DNA from: an uncultured Anaplasmataceae bacterium
Lineage (GTDB): Bacteria; Pseudomonadota; Alphaproteobacteria; Rickettsiales; CAIPFW01
Length of the DNA: 5,790 nt
Assembly: GCA_903864455.1 (NCBI GenBank)
Contig: CAIPFW010000122.1
Location: 1-5,790, forward strand
Direction of reading: 5' to 3'
Shown here: positions 1 through 5,790 of the stretch, piece by piece
Numbering within the stretch: the first letter of the stretch is position 1
Layout of the letters: every line of letters begins with the position of its first letter
The notes under the pieces: generated by a model
The model's input: only the letters and a program-made list of their open reading frames with translations
Told to the model about the DNA's origin: nothing
The model's database searches: none
Program-made: the position numbers and the translations under genes

Positions 1-17
1 ATATATTTGTTTGTATC

Positions 18-506
18 ATGGAGCAAAAAATAGAAACGAAGAGATTAGCTTTGTTGGTAAAAGGATCGTTAATTATTATCAATAGAAGTGATATAGAAGT
101 TGGTTATATCGCTTATCACGAAGATGATTTCATTGATGAAAATTTCAATGGAAAATATATATCTTTAACATTAAAAACTGATACCGAGCATCGGATGCAT
201 GGCTATATGTTCGAAGCTTTGAATGAAATTATGGGAAAGCTTTTTAAACGATCCAAGGAGTTGCATGTGATTAATAAAGTCCTCAAAAGCAATCTCGCAT
301 CACAAAATTTTCATAAAAAATTTGATTTTGAAATTCTAGAATTTGCAAATGATGAGAGTGATGTCGATCGATATATAATGACGAAAAAGATTTTCGAAGA
401 TACCTCTAAAAAAAGAGAGTGCATCTTAGAAGAATTTTATGATCCGAATATAACTCTGAAAGATGTATTTTTTGAACAAAGCTTTTTGTTTAAATTCAAT
501 ATTTAA
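18..506 (+). CDS. Short GNAT-like N-acetyltransferase (RimJ/RimL type), substrate unknown
   Basis: The product is a 162-residue protein that I read as a GNAT-fold acetyltransferase, the family that moves acetyl from acetyl-CoA to an amine. It opens with the ETKRLAL signature typical of RimJ/RimL-like members. Residues 59-64 (RMHGYM) occupy the acetyl-CoA loop, usually R/Q-x-x-G-x-G/A, and are followed by a helix FEALNEIMGKLF. Then comes the V..SNLASQNFHKKFDFE segment, matching the family's 'N.AS..v..KlGF'. About 50-60 residues usually found between ETKRL and the central sheet are missing, and the last G/A of the loop is Met, so activity is uncertain. A C-terminal tail of about 40 residues is unplaced. 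The ATG at 18 fits the family N-terminus, but the frame is open to the left edge, so an upstream start cannot be excluded. The gene converges on petC. The family call is moderate; the substrate is unknown. Confidence 0.6.
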   Translation: MEQKIETKRLALLVKGSLIIINRSDIEVGYIAYHEDDFIDENFNGKYISLTLKTDTEHRMHGYMFEALNEIMGKLFKRSKELHVINKVLKSNLASQNFHKKFDFEILEFANDESDVDRYIMTKKIFEDTSKKRECILEEFYDPNITLKDVFFEQSFLFKFNI

Positions 507-516
507 ATCTCAATTG

Positions 517-1290
517 TTATTTCACATCACTCCAAATTCTCTTCTTCAACAAATAAGATATAATTGTTGCAAATGTTAAAAATATCATGAACTTGAAACC
601 CATTTTTTTTCTCTCCTCAAGTTCTGGTTCCGCAGCCCATTGCAAAAAGTTTGAAACATCTCGAGCTATTTGATCTGTTGTTGCTGGAGTTCCATCTGCG
701 TAAGCTACCACATCATCAGATAGTGGTGGCGCCATAGATATGACATGTCCCAAATAATATTTATTATAATATTTGCCTTCTGGTAATTGGAAATCCTGAG
801 GTGCCTCTTCAAATCCGGTCAGCAAAGAATAAATATAATTAGACCCACCACTATGCTCATAAGCTTTTGTCGCTAAAGATAAATCTGGCGGATACGCACC
901 ATTGTTAGCAGATATAGATGCTTGCTTGTTTTTATAAGGTGCGACAAATTTGTCATTTAAACGTCCAGGTCTATCAAACATATCACCTTCATCGTTTGGT
1001 CCATCATGAACAGTCTTTGCTTCTGCGATTGCTTTCACCTCATCTTCCGAATAACCAATATTTTTCAACTTTCGATAAGTAATTAAATTCATTGAGTGAC
1101 ATGCCGCACATACTTCATTATAAACTTGAAAACCACGTCTCAATGAAGCTTTGTCGTAGTAGCCAAGAGCTCCTTCAAACGTCCATTTTAATGTTTTTAT
1201 AGATTTATCTTCAGATGCATGGCCGTATGCATTGATGGAATGAGTAGAGAAAAGTATAGTAACGATGTAAAAAAAATTCTTTATTTTCAT
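517..1290 (-). CDS. petC: Cytochrome c1, heme subunit of the cytochrome bc1 complex
   Basis: This 257-residue protein is cytochrome c1, which takes electrons from the Rieske protein and passes them to a soluble or membrane cytochrome c. Residues 1-21 form a signal peptide (MKIKNFFYIVTILFS, ending near INAYGHA) for export to the periplasm. The c-type heme site CAACH is at residues 61-65. Family blocks follow: MFDRPGRLND, NGAYPPDLS and SGGSNYIYSLLTG. The axial Met is in VISMAPPL at residue 186. A C-terminal membrane anchor (about 232-250) ends in a basic tail, leaving the heme domain outside. The ATG at 1290 is chosen because it gives the signal peptide and has AAGG eight bases upstream. The frame also extends back to 1389, but that stretch lies inside petB and is not c1-like. 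The start is one base after the petB stop, so the two genes are very likely co-transcribed and translationally coupled. The length is normal for the family and the call is secure. Confidence 0.97.
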   Translation of the reverse strand: MKIKNFFYIVTILFSTHSINAYGHASEDKSIKTLKWTFEGALGYYDKASLRRGFQVYNEVCAACHSMNLITYRKLKNIGYSEDEVKAIAEAKTVHDGPNDEGDMFDRPGRLNDKFVAPYKNKQASISANNGAYPPDLSLATKAYEHSGGSNYIYSLLTGFEEAPQDFQLPEGKYYNKYYLGHVISMAPPLSDDVVAYADGTPATTDQIARDVSNFLQWAAEPELEERKKMGFKFMIFLTFATIISYLLKKRIWSDVK

Positions 1291-1291
1291 A

Positions 1292-2506
1292 TTATTTACC
1301 TTGTTCACATGCTTCGCTGATGGATTCTGGAAGTGGTTTTGTTTTTTCAAATTTGGATAAAAGCGGTAAAACAACAAAAATATACCCAAAATAATATAAA
1401 ACTCCCAATCGACTCAATGTTATATATGGTTCTTCTGCGGATTGACCACCGAGCCAACCAAGAAAGATAAAATTGACTATAAATATCCAATAAAAAAATT
1501 GAAATACAGGTCTATAACTTCCGCTTTTGACTTTTGAACGATCTAAATATGGCAAGAAAAATAACGAAATAATCGAGCCAAACATGGCTATCACACCCAT
1601 TAATTTATTAGGAATGGCACGCAATATTGCATAAAATGGCAAATAATACCACTCAGGAACTATATGAGCTGGTGTAACCATTGGGTCTGCTGGTTTATAA
1701 TTATCGGGATGACCGAGATAATTAGGCTCGTAAAATACAAAAAAGAAAAATACAAGCGCAAAAATGCATATTCCGAGAACATCCTTGATTGTATAATACG
1801 GGTGAAATGGAATCGTATCTTTTTTTGTTTTCACTTCGACACCTGTTGGGTTGTTTGAACCAAATGTATGTAATGCCCAAACATGAAAAATTACTAACCC
1901 AACAATTAAAAATGGCATGAGGTAATGCAATGCATAAAAGCGATTCAGCGTTGGATTTGCAACGGAAAAACCACCCCATAGCCAATTTACAATCGATTCA
2001 CCAACCAAAGGAATCGCTGAAAATAGGCTTGTGATTACGGTCGCACCCCAAAAGCTCATTTGCCCCCAAGGCAATACATAGCCCATAAATGCTGTAGCCA
2101 TCATGACTAAAAATATTACTAATCCGAAAAACCATAAAAGCTCACGTGGATATTTATATGAACCATAGTATAAATTTCGTGCCATGTGCAGATAAGTTAC
2201 GATGAAAAACATCGATGCTCCAACAGCATGAGCGTATCGAATGAACCACCCACCATTCACATCGCGCATGATTCTCTCAACGCTTTCAAACGCCATGTCT
2301 ACATGAGGAGTGTAGTTCATCGCTAAAAGAATTCCCGTGATAATTTGAATCATGAGAGCCAATCCAGCCAAAGAACCAAAATTCCAAGCGTAATTTAAAT
2401 TTTTTGGCGTTGGATATTTGTTTCCAACTGTATTGCTCAAAAAAGAAAAGATAGGAAGCCTGTGTTCAATCCAATCTAATACTCCACCTTTTTTTTTATC
2501 TTCCAT
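1292..2506 (-). CDS. petB: Cytochrome b subunit of the cytochrome bc1 complex
   Basis: This 404-residue integral membrane protein carries hemes bL and bH and both quinone sites of the bc1 complex (ubiquinol:cytochrome c oxidoreductase). Four heme-ligand histidines are present in two pairs with the canonical 14-residue spacing: H93/H107 (in YAHAVGAS..YLHMARN) and H194/H208 (in LHYLMPF..FHVWALH). The Qo-site PEWY motif is at residues 284-287, followed by LPFYAILRAIPNK. About eight hydrophobic helices can be traced, and the protein is full length with fused N- and C-terminal halves, as in proteobacteria and mitochondria. The start is placed at the ATG at 2506 (MEDKKKGG). A TTG four codons earlier (2518) is in frame but less likely; neither has a clear Shine-Dalgarno. 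It is the first gene of a petB-petC pair, and the Rieske gene normally upstream is absent. A run of nine A residues in the coding strand lies near codons 4-6. The function is certain. Confidence 0.98.
   Translation of the reverse strand: MEDKKKGGVLDWIEHRLPIFSFLSNTVGNKYPTPKNLNYAWNFGSLAGLALMIQIITGILLAMNYTPHVDMAFESVERIMRDVNGGWFIRYAHAVGASMFFIVTYLHMARNLYYGSYKYPRELLWFFGLVIFLVMMATAFMGYVLPWGQMSFWGATVITSLFSAIPLVGESIVNWLWGGFSVANPTLNRFYALHYLMPFLIVGLVIFHVWALHTFGSNNPTGVEVKTKKDTIPFHPYYTIKDVLGICIFALVFFFFVFYEPNYLGHPDNYKPADPMVTPAHIVPEWYYLPFYAILRAIPNKLMGVIAMFGSIISLFFLPYLDRSKVKSGSYRPVFQFFYWIFIVNFIFLGWLGGQSAEEPYITLSRLGVLYYFGYIFVVLPLLSKFEKTKPLPESISEACEQGK
1299..1302 (-). promoter_or_regulatory. Ribosome binding site of petC
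   Basis: AAGG on the minus strand lies eight bases before the ATG at 1290, inside the last codons of petB. It favours the 1290 start over the upstream in-frame codons within petB, and agrees with translational coupling across the one-base petB-petC gap. Confidence 0.6.
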
Positions 2507-2575
2507 AATCGCAACCAAAGATAATATAGATATTTTGCGTCATCATAATATGTTTATTGTAATTATTTTGGCTTT

Positions 2576-2604
2576 ATTATAACCGATTTTAATAAATTTT
2601 ACAC
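2576..2604 (-). promoter_or_regulatory. Candidate sigma70-type promoter for petB-petC
   Basis: In the 126-base gap between usp and petB, the minus strand carries a perfect TATAAT at 2581-2576. A weak -35 candidate, GTGTAA (2604-2599, three of six matches to TTGACA), lies 17 bases upstream. Transcription would start near 2569, giving a leader of about 60 bases before the petB ATG. In such AT-rich DNA a TATAAT can occur by chance. The support is that this is the only sizeable minus-strand gap between genes, and it precedes the functional unit petB-petC. A poorer TATTAT lies at 2550-2545. Confidence 0.4.
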
Positions 2605-2632
2605 TATGTTTTTTATAAAAAAATTCATCAAT

Positions 2633-3121
2633 TCAAATTAAAATTCTTGAAATTTGGTCATCTGTGATATTCTGCGGAATCACGATAAACGGAATTGTCA
2701 TAATTTCATTCACTTTTTCAATTAAATTATTAATTGTCCTACCTTTTCCCAGTGATTTTTGCGATGCACCAAAAATAATCAAACTAATCGAATTATCGTT
2801 TAATAATTTATCTTTAAATCCATCGGCAAAATCACCCTCATAAATAGTTGAAACAATTGAAAAATTAGAAGATGGAATTGAATTTTTTATTCGATTTTCA
2901 ACTAAATTGATTCTTTCTTTTGCCACAGTTGTGTCATTTTTTTCTTCTTTAATCATGAAAAACTGACCATTGTTTTCTTTTGGTGAGGCTATTAAAAGTT
3001 CAATTTGAATAAATTTTTCTTTATGAGCTGTGATTTGTTGGCAAATAAAGCGAACTGCACCGTCAAAACTATCTGTCAAGCCGATACAAATCAGATATTT
3101 ACTATTCATCGCATTCTCCAT
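2633..3121 (-). CDS. Universal stress protein (UspA) family, single domain, ATP motif not conserved
   Basis: This 162-residue soluble protein has the alpha/beta layout of the UspA family. A first strand reads KYLICIGLTDS (residues 8-18), then comes a helix, a strand QIELLIAS, and a variable middle with a long charged helix. The late strand SLIIFGAS (113-120) and the last strand IPFIVIP (143-149) complete the fold. In ATP-binding Usps the late strand is followed by G-2x-G-9x-G-S/T. Here G118 is followed by Gln at +3 and Asn at +13, so nucleotide binding by the usual loop is doubtful. It may belong to the UspA-like branch that does not bind ATP. Two starts are possible: ATG at 3121, with AAAGGGGG four bases upstream, and ATG at 3109, with GGAG six bases upstream, which gives a more typical short N-terminus. 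The gene lies 10 bases after the TIGR02186 gene and is probably its operon partner. The family call is good; the role is unknown. Confidence 0.8.
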   Translation of the reverse strand: MENAMNSKYLICIGLTDSFDGAVRFICQQITAHKEKFIQIELLIASPKENNGQFFMIKEEKNDTTVAKERINLVENRIKNSIPSSNFSIVSTIYEGDFADGFKDKLLNDNSISLIIFGASQKSLGKGRTINNLIEKVNEIMTIPFIVIPQNITDDQISRILI

Positions 3122-3125
3122 AGTA

Positions 3126-3133
3126 CCCCCTTT
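3126..3133 (-). promoter_or_regulatory. Strong Shine-Dalgarno for the usp gene
   Basis: AAAGGGGG on the minus strand overlaps the TAA stop of the TIGR02186 gene and ends four bases before the ATG at 3121. It is the strongest ribosome-binding signal in the window and marks usp as translated from the same message. The alternative ATG at 3109 has its own GGAG at 3119-3116, six bases upstream. The two signals do not settle which start is used. Confidence 0.6.
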
Positions 3134-3902
3134 AATAAAAATATTTAATGACTCCGACGCTTAAAAAAGCAAAAAAAATCAGAAAAACCGCATATAATTT
3201 CGGCGCCTCTTTGTTCATGCGATAAATAAAATGATTAAAATCTGAATGCGCAATATTGAAGGTCATCATTATCTTCCCATCAATATTATTTTTTTTATCA
3301 AAACTCATCACATCAACAACATAATTACCAATTGTAGCATTATTTGGTAAAAATAAATTAACTTTGAATAAGTTGTTATTTGTATTGTTAATTATTTCGT
3401 AATCATAGTATAATTTTTTATTATCATGCATATCATTTAAAAATGATTCTATAAAATCACTCTTATAATTTTGATTGATTGAGTTTTTCGATTCAATATC
3501 GTAGAAATTAATGAGATTTTCATCCCTTCTTATATCGTCAGAAACCCAAGATGCGTGGTATGAAGGAATATCTTGAAGGATTTGAGTGTTTCTTTTTATC
3601 CACAAATTAAAAGCTTTTTCTCTTTTATTGATTAAATAATTTCTCGCTGGGCCATTCATTTTGATTGCAATTCGCTCTAAATTTTCCTTCGTCCCAAAAA
3701 GGGTTAAATAATCACCAGAAAATTCATATCCAATATTCAAATCGTAATAATCCAAATCAGCTGATATTGGCATAATAAAATCTGAATATAAATCTTTGCC
3801 ATTCAGTGAAATAAAAATAAAAAATAGAAAGAAAAATCTCATAAAAGGATTTTTCTTTTTCTTCAATTCACTTTCTTGGTGATGCGATTCGTAAAATATC
3901 AT
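3132..3902 (-). CDS. Alph_Pro_TM / TIGR02186 family transmembrane protein, function unknown
   Basis: This 256-residue protein resembles the alphaproteobacterial family TIGR02186 (Pfam Alph_Pro_TM). The evidence is its characteristic run: a strand DLNIGYEFSGDYLTLFG (about 54-70), then GPARNYLINKRE (84-95), LWIKR (100-104) and DIPSYHASWVSD (111-122). This corresponds to the family pattern of target-strand, GP.R...v..KE...giWv.r and vPsfya. Later blocks are a strand-rich part (FKVNLFLPNNATIGNYVVDV) and a C-terminal membrane helix at 236-256. The N-terminus has a basic KKKK stretch followed by FFFLFFIFISL (23-33), a signal peptide or anchor, so the body should be periplasmic with a C-terminal tether. 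The ATG at 3902 overlaps the pheT TGA as ATGA, which favours it; the ATG at 3842 would give a tighter signal peptide but has no Shine-Dalgarno. From memory, relatives often sit next to a TSUP (TauE/SafE) permease, which is not in this window. Biochemical function is unknown. Confidence 0.8.
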   Translation of the reverse strand: MIFYESHHQESELKKKKNPFMRFFFLFFIFISLNGKDLYSDFIMPISADLDYYDLNIGYEFSGDYLTLFGTKENLERIAIKMNGPARNYLINKREKAFNLWIKRNTQILQDIPSYHASWVSDDIRRDENLINFYDIESKNSINQNYKSDFIESFLNDMHDNKKLYYDYEIINNTNNNLFKVNLFLPNNATIGNYVVDVMSFDKKNNIDGKIMMTFNIAHSDFNHFIYRMNKEAPKLYAVFLIFFAFLSVGVIKYFY

Positions 3903-5790
3903 TTATTTTCTTCAAAAATCATATAGCTATTCAATTTTTCCTTCAAATTATTGAGAATATTTTGAGTTTTTTCATTGATGATTTTATCAGACAAAGTTTG
4001 CTTCTGCGATTGTAATTTTAAACTGAACGCAATTGATTTTTTGTTTTGAGATTTTAATTTTTCATCTTGATATATATCAAAAATTGAAATACATTGAAGG
4101 ATTTTTTCGTTTTGAGAGTTATCGCTATTTTTTATAACTGTTTTTATCTCATCGATCGATATTTTATCGTCAAAAATTAATGCAAAATCTCTTGTTACAG
4201 CTTGATATGAGGATTGAAAAAGAGGTGATTTTTTCTGCTTTCCCAAGAAATTCAAGGATTCGCACAGCAAAACAAATCCAACGATATTATGAGAAAATTC
4301 TAAGTCTTGTAATATTTTTGGATGAATCTCACCTAAATAACCAATTGGAATATTTCTATAAAAAACAATAGCTGACTTTCCATCATGAAAAAATTGTTTT
4401 TGTTGGTCGAAAATCTCACCATTCGTTATATTGATAAGATTTCTTTTCTTTAAAATATCAATCAATTCATTTTGCTCGGTATAAAAATTATCTAAACGAT
4501 AGAATTTTAAATCATCCTCAAGAATATTATAAGTTTTTAGAATTTCTAAAAAGTCTGCCTTTATGTCGAAAAAATCAAAATCATTTTTATCTTTAGAGTA
4601 AATATTTCTCGAATGTTTTGAGCCAAATCTTAATCCGGCGATATTTTTCTGAAAAATATTATAACGAGTATAAACTGGACCAGACTCGAATATCGCAATA
4701 TTTTCTTGAAATTTTTTTGATACTTCTTTCAAATTTTCCAACAAAGAAGATAAAATCGACGAACGCAGAATATTTAAATTTTTATTCACTGGGCTTGATA
4801 ATTGCACTAAAAATCTTTCATCAAAATGCGCTGAATTTTTATCAATAAATGAAAAATTGCACAATTCGTGATATCCTCGATTGACTAGTTTTTCGCATAA
4901 TTTGTTCTGATGTTTCAATTTATCATAGTCGCCAAAGCTCAATGAGTCGGTATCCTCATGATTCAAATCGGAATAAGTGATATAAGAATAAGGATTCTTT
5001 GTTATCACATCATCATCGTTTTGCGATTCGTAATTCACTTCATGATTAAGAAATTTATCATAAAAGCCATCATAAAAAATTTCCAAACCATTTTCATAGA
5101 TAAAATATTTATACAATATTGCGACTATATCCATTGAATAATTAATTTCCGTTCTATGCTTGAATACAGGCAAATTTGCATATAGGCCGTCTTCCTCATT
5201 TGAATTAATTTCGAAAATCGAATTGTTTTGAAGGTCATAATCAATGATTCCAAGTTTCGCCAAAAGAGTGCAACAATAATAACCAATCGCACTTAAATCA
5301 ACAATTGGATTTTTTTTATTTTCATCTATAGCGTCTAAATATGAAAATAAGCTATTTTTTTTGAATAAAGATAGAATGTCAGCAATTTTAAATTTTACAA
5401 CTTTAAACCAGTTTTTCGTTTCATTGATGTTTTCGTTTGTGCAAAAAAATAACTTTTCATTTTCAGTGAGTTGAGAGTTTTTTATGTTGATGAAAGCAGT
5501 TTCCAAAAATGCTAAATTTATTCTCGAACGCTCGAAGAAATATATCATGTTGCTTGATAATTTGTTTCTTCTTGCGATTTGAAGCATTTTATTGAAACCT
5601 ATATCTGGCTCAGATTTTGGATTTTCAACAAATAAAAATGTAAAAAATAAAATATTTTTTGTTGTTTTTGAATCAAAAGTATAGCTTTCTATATCTTGTA
5701 TTGCTGGAATCGCAACAACATTTTTACTTCCATCGACAACAACAATATCTCCATTCTTTAAATCTTTTTCATTCTTTTCATTAAAAATGA
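3899..5790 (-). CDS. pheT: Phenylalanyl-tRNA synthetase beta subunit, 3' part (5' end beyond the window)
   Basis: The beta subunit pairs with PheS as (alpha-beta)2 to charge tRNA(Phe); beta provides tRNA binding and editing. The frame is open from the TGA at 3899 to the right edge (629 codons seen of about 800), so the ATG at 5587 is internal. Counting from the first whole codon (5788), residues 1-48 are the end of the B3/B4 editing domain (NGDIVVVDG..VVAI). A degenerate FERGVDP motif (FERSRIN) is near 85-91. A B5-like domain lies at about 125-235, with an Asn/Lys-rich insertion. The synthetase-like core follows at about 262-512 (KLVNRGYHELCNFSF, SPVNKNLNILRSSIL, AIFESGPVY, DFFDIKADF, GYLGEIHPKIL). 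The FDX-ACB anticodon-binding domain is at about 522-619 (AVTRDFALIFD, ISIFDIY, KKSIAFSLKLQ). Editing residues and three Mg ligands look replaced. The long open frame and the ATGA overlap with the next gene argue against a pseudogene. Identification is firm; the functional reading of the substitutions is inference. Confidence 0.94.
   Translation of the reverse strand, partial: IFNEKNEKDLKNGDIVVVDGSKNVVAIPAIQDIESYTFDSKTTKNILFFTFLFVENPKSEPDIGFNKMLQIARRNKLSSNMIYFFERSRINLAFLETAFINIKNSQLTENEKLFFCTNENINETKNWFKVVKFKIADILSLFKKNSLFSYLDAIDENKKNPIVDLSAIGYYCCTLLAKLGIIDYDLQNNSIFEINSNEEDGLYANLPVFKHRTEINYSMDIVAILYKYFIYENGLEIFYDGFYDKFLNHEVNYESQNDDDVITKNPYSYITYSDLNHEDTDSLSFGDYDKLKHQNKLCEKLVNRGYHELCNFSFIDKNSAHFDERFLVQLSSPVNKNLNILRSSILSSLLENLKEVSKKFQENIAIFESGPVYTRYNIFQKNIAGLRFGSKHSRNIYSKDKNDFDFFDIKADFLEILKTYNILEDDLKFYRLDNFYTEQNELIDILKKRNLINITNGEIFDQQKQFFHDGKSAIVFYRNIPIGYLGEIHPKILQDLEFSHNIVGFVLLCESLNFLGKQKKSPLFQSSYQAVTRDFALIFDDKISIDEIKTVIKNSDNSQNEKILQCISIFDIYQDEKLKSQNKKSIAFSLKLQSQKQTLSDKIINEKTQNILNNLKEKLNSYMIFEENK

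Noticed and set aside
1291..1389. N-terminal extension of cytochrome c1 by 33 residues, starting at 1389
   Set aside because: The stretch lies inside the 3' end of petB in another frame, has no c1-like sequence, and would bury the signal peptide. The ATG at 1290 has a Shine-Dalgarno and gives a normal precursor.
1664..1985. Two overlapping open frames inside petB (1664-1858 plus, 1722-1985 minus)
   Set aside because: Both lie wholly within the certain petB coding sequence, have no family resemblance, and look like shadows.
2489..2497. A run of nine T (nine A in the petB coding strand) near the start of petB, as a programmed slippage site
   Set aside because: Slippage at codons 4-6 would only destroy the reading frame, and no alternative product follows; A/T runs are common across the window.
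2507..2518. TTG start for cytochrome b four codons upstream of the ATG
   Set aside because: The ATG at 2506 is a better codon and begins a normal cytochrome b N-terminus; no ribosome binding site favours the TTG.
2609..2622. A 14-base perfect palindrome (TTTTTTATAAAAAA) just after the usp stop, as a terminator
   Set aside because: The stem is pure A/T and would be too weak for intrinsic termination; such palindromes are expected by chance in this base composition.
4180..4848. Two plus-strand open frames opposite pheT (4180-4371 and 4618-4848)
   Set aside because: They are antisense to the conserved core and FDX-ACB region of pheT, with no recognisable product.
5585..5587. ATG at 5587 as the start of a short, N-terminally truncated PheT
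   Set aside because: The frame is open upstream to 5790 and encodes recognisable B3/B4 sequence (NGDIVVVDG, VVAI), so the ATG is internal and the gene is cut by the window edge.

Overview
The window is AT-rich (roughly 30% G+C by eye) and reads as a stretch of a reduced alphaproteobacterial chromosome. Three things support this: separate cytochrome b and cytochrome c1 genes of the alphaproteobacterial/mitochondrial type, a member of the alphaproteobacterial membrane family Alph_Pro_TM (TIGR02186), and strong A/T codon bias. The low G+C and an eroded PheRS beta subunit suggest a host-associated lineage, such as the Rickettsiales or Holosporales. That placement is an inference and no marker here proves it.

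Five of the six genes lie on the minus strand. In transcription order from the right edge they are pheT (its 5' part lies beyond position 5790), an Alph_Pro_TM/TIGR02186 protein, a small universal stress protein, then a 126-base gap with a promoter candidate, then petB (cytochrome b) and petC (cytochrome c1). pheT and the TIGR02186 gene overlap by an ATGA. TIGR02186 and the usp gene are 10 bases apart with a strong Shine-Dalgarno sequence. petB and petC are one base apart. The layout is therefore two tightly packed units: pheT-TIGR02186-usp and petB-petC. At the left edge a plus-strand gene for a short GNAT-like protein converges on petC, with only 10 bases between the two stop codons.

Functionally, petB and petC supply two of the three catalytic subunits of the cytochrome bc1 complex, and all expected heme ligands are present. 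The Rieske subunit gene (petA), normally just upstream of petB, is not here. pheT supplies the beta subunit of phenylalanyl-tRNA synthetase. The TIGR02186 and Usp proteins have no firm role.

The observation most worth following is in PheT. The frame stays open to the window edge, so the first internal ATG at 5587 is not the start. By alignment from memory, the post-transfer editing pocket (the A..E pair around the GVMGG motif) and three of the four magnesium ligands of the B5 region are substituted. The synthetase-like core and the C-terminal anticodon-binding domain remain recognisable. This suggests a PheRS that has lost proofreading of Tyr-tRNA(Phe). I see no CRISPR array, RNA gene, insertion sequence or clear intrinsic terminator.
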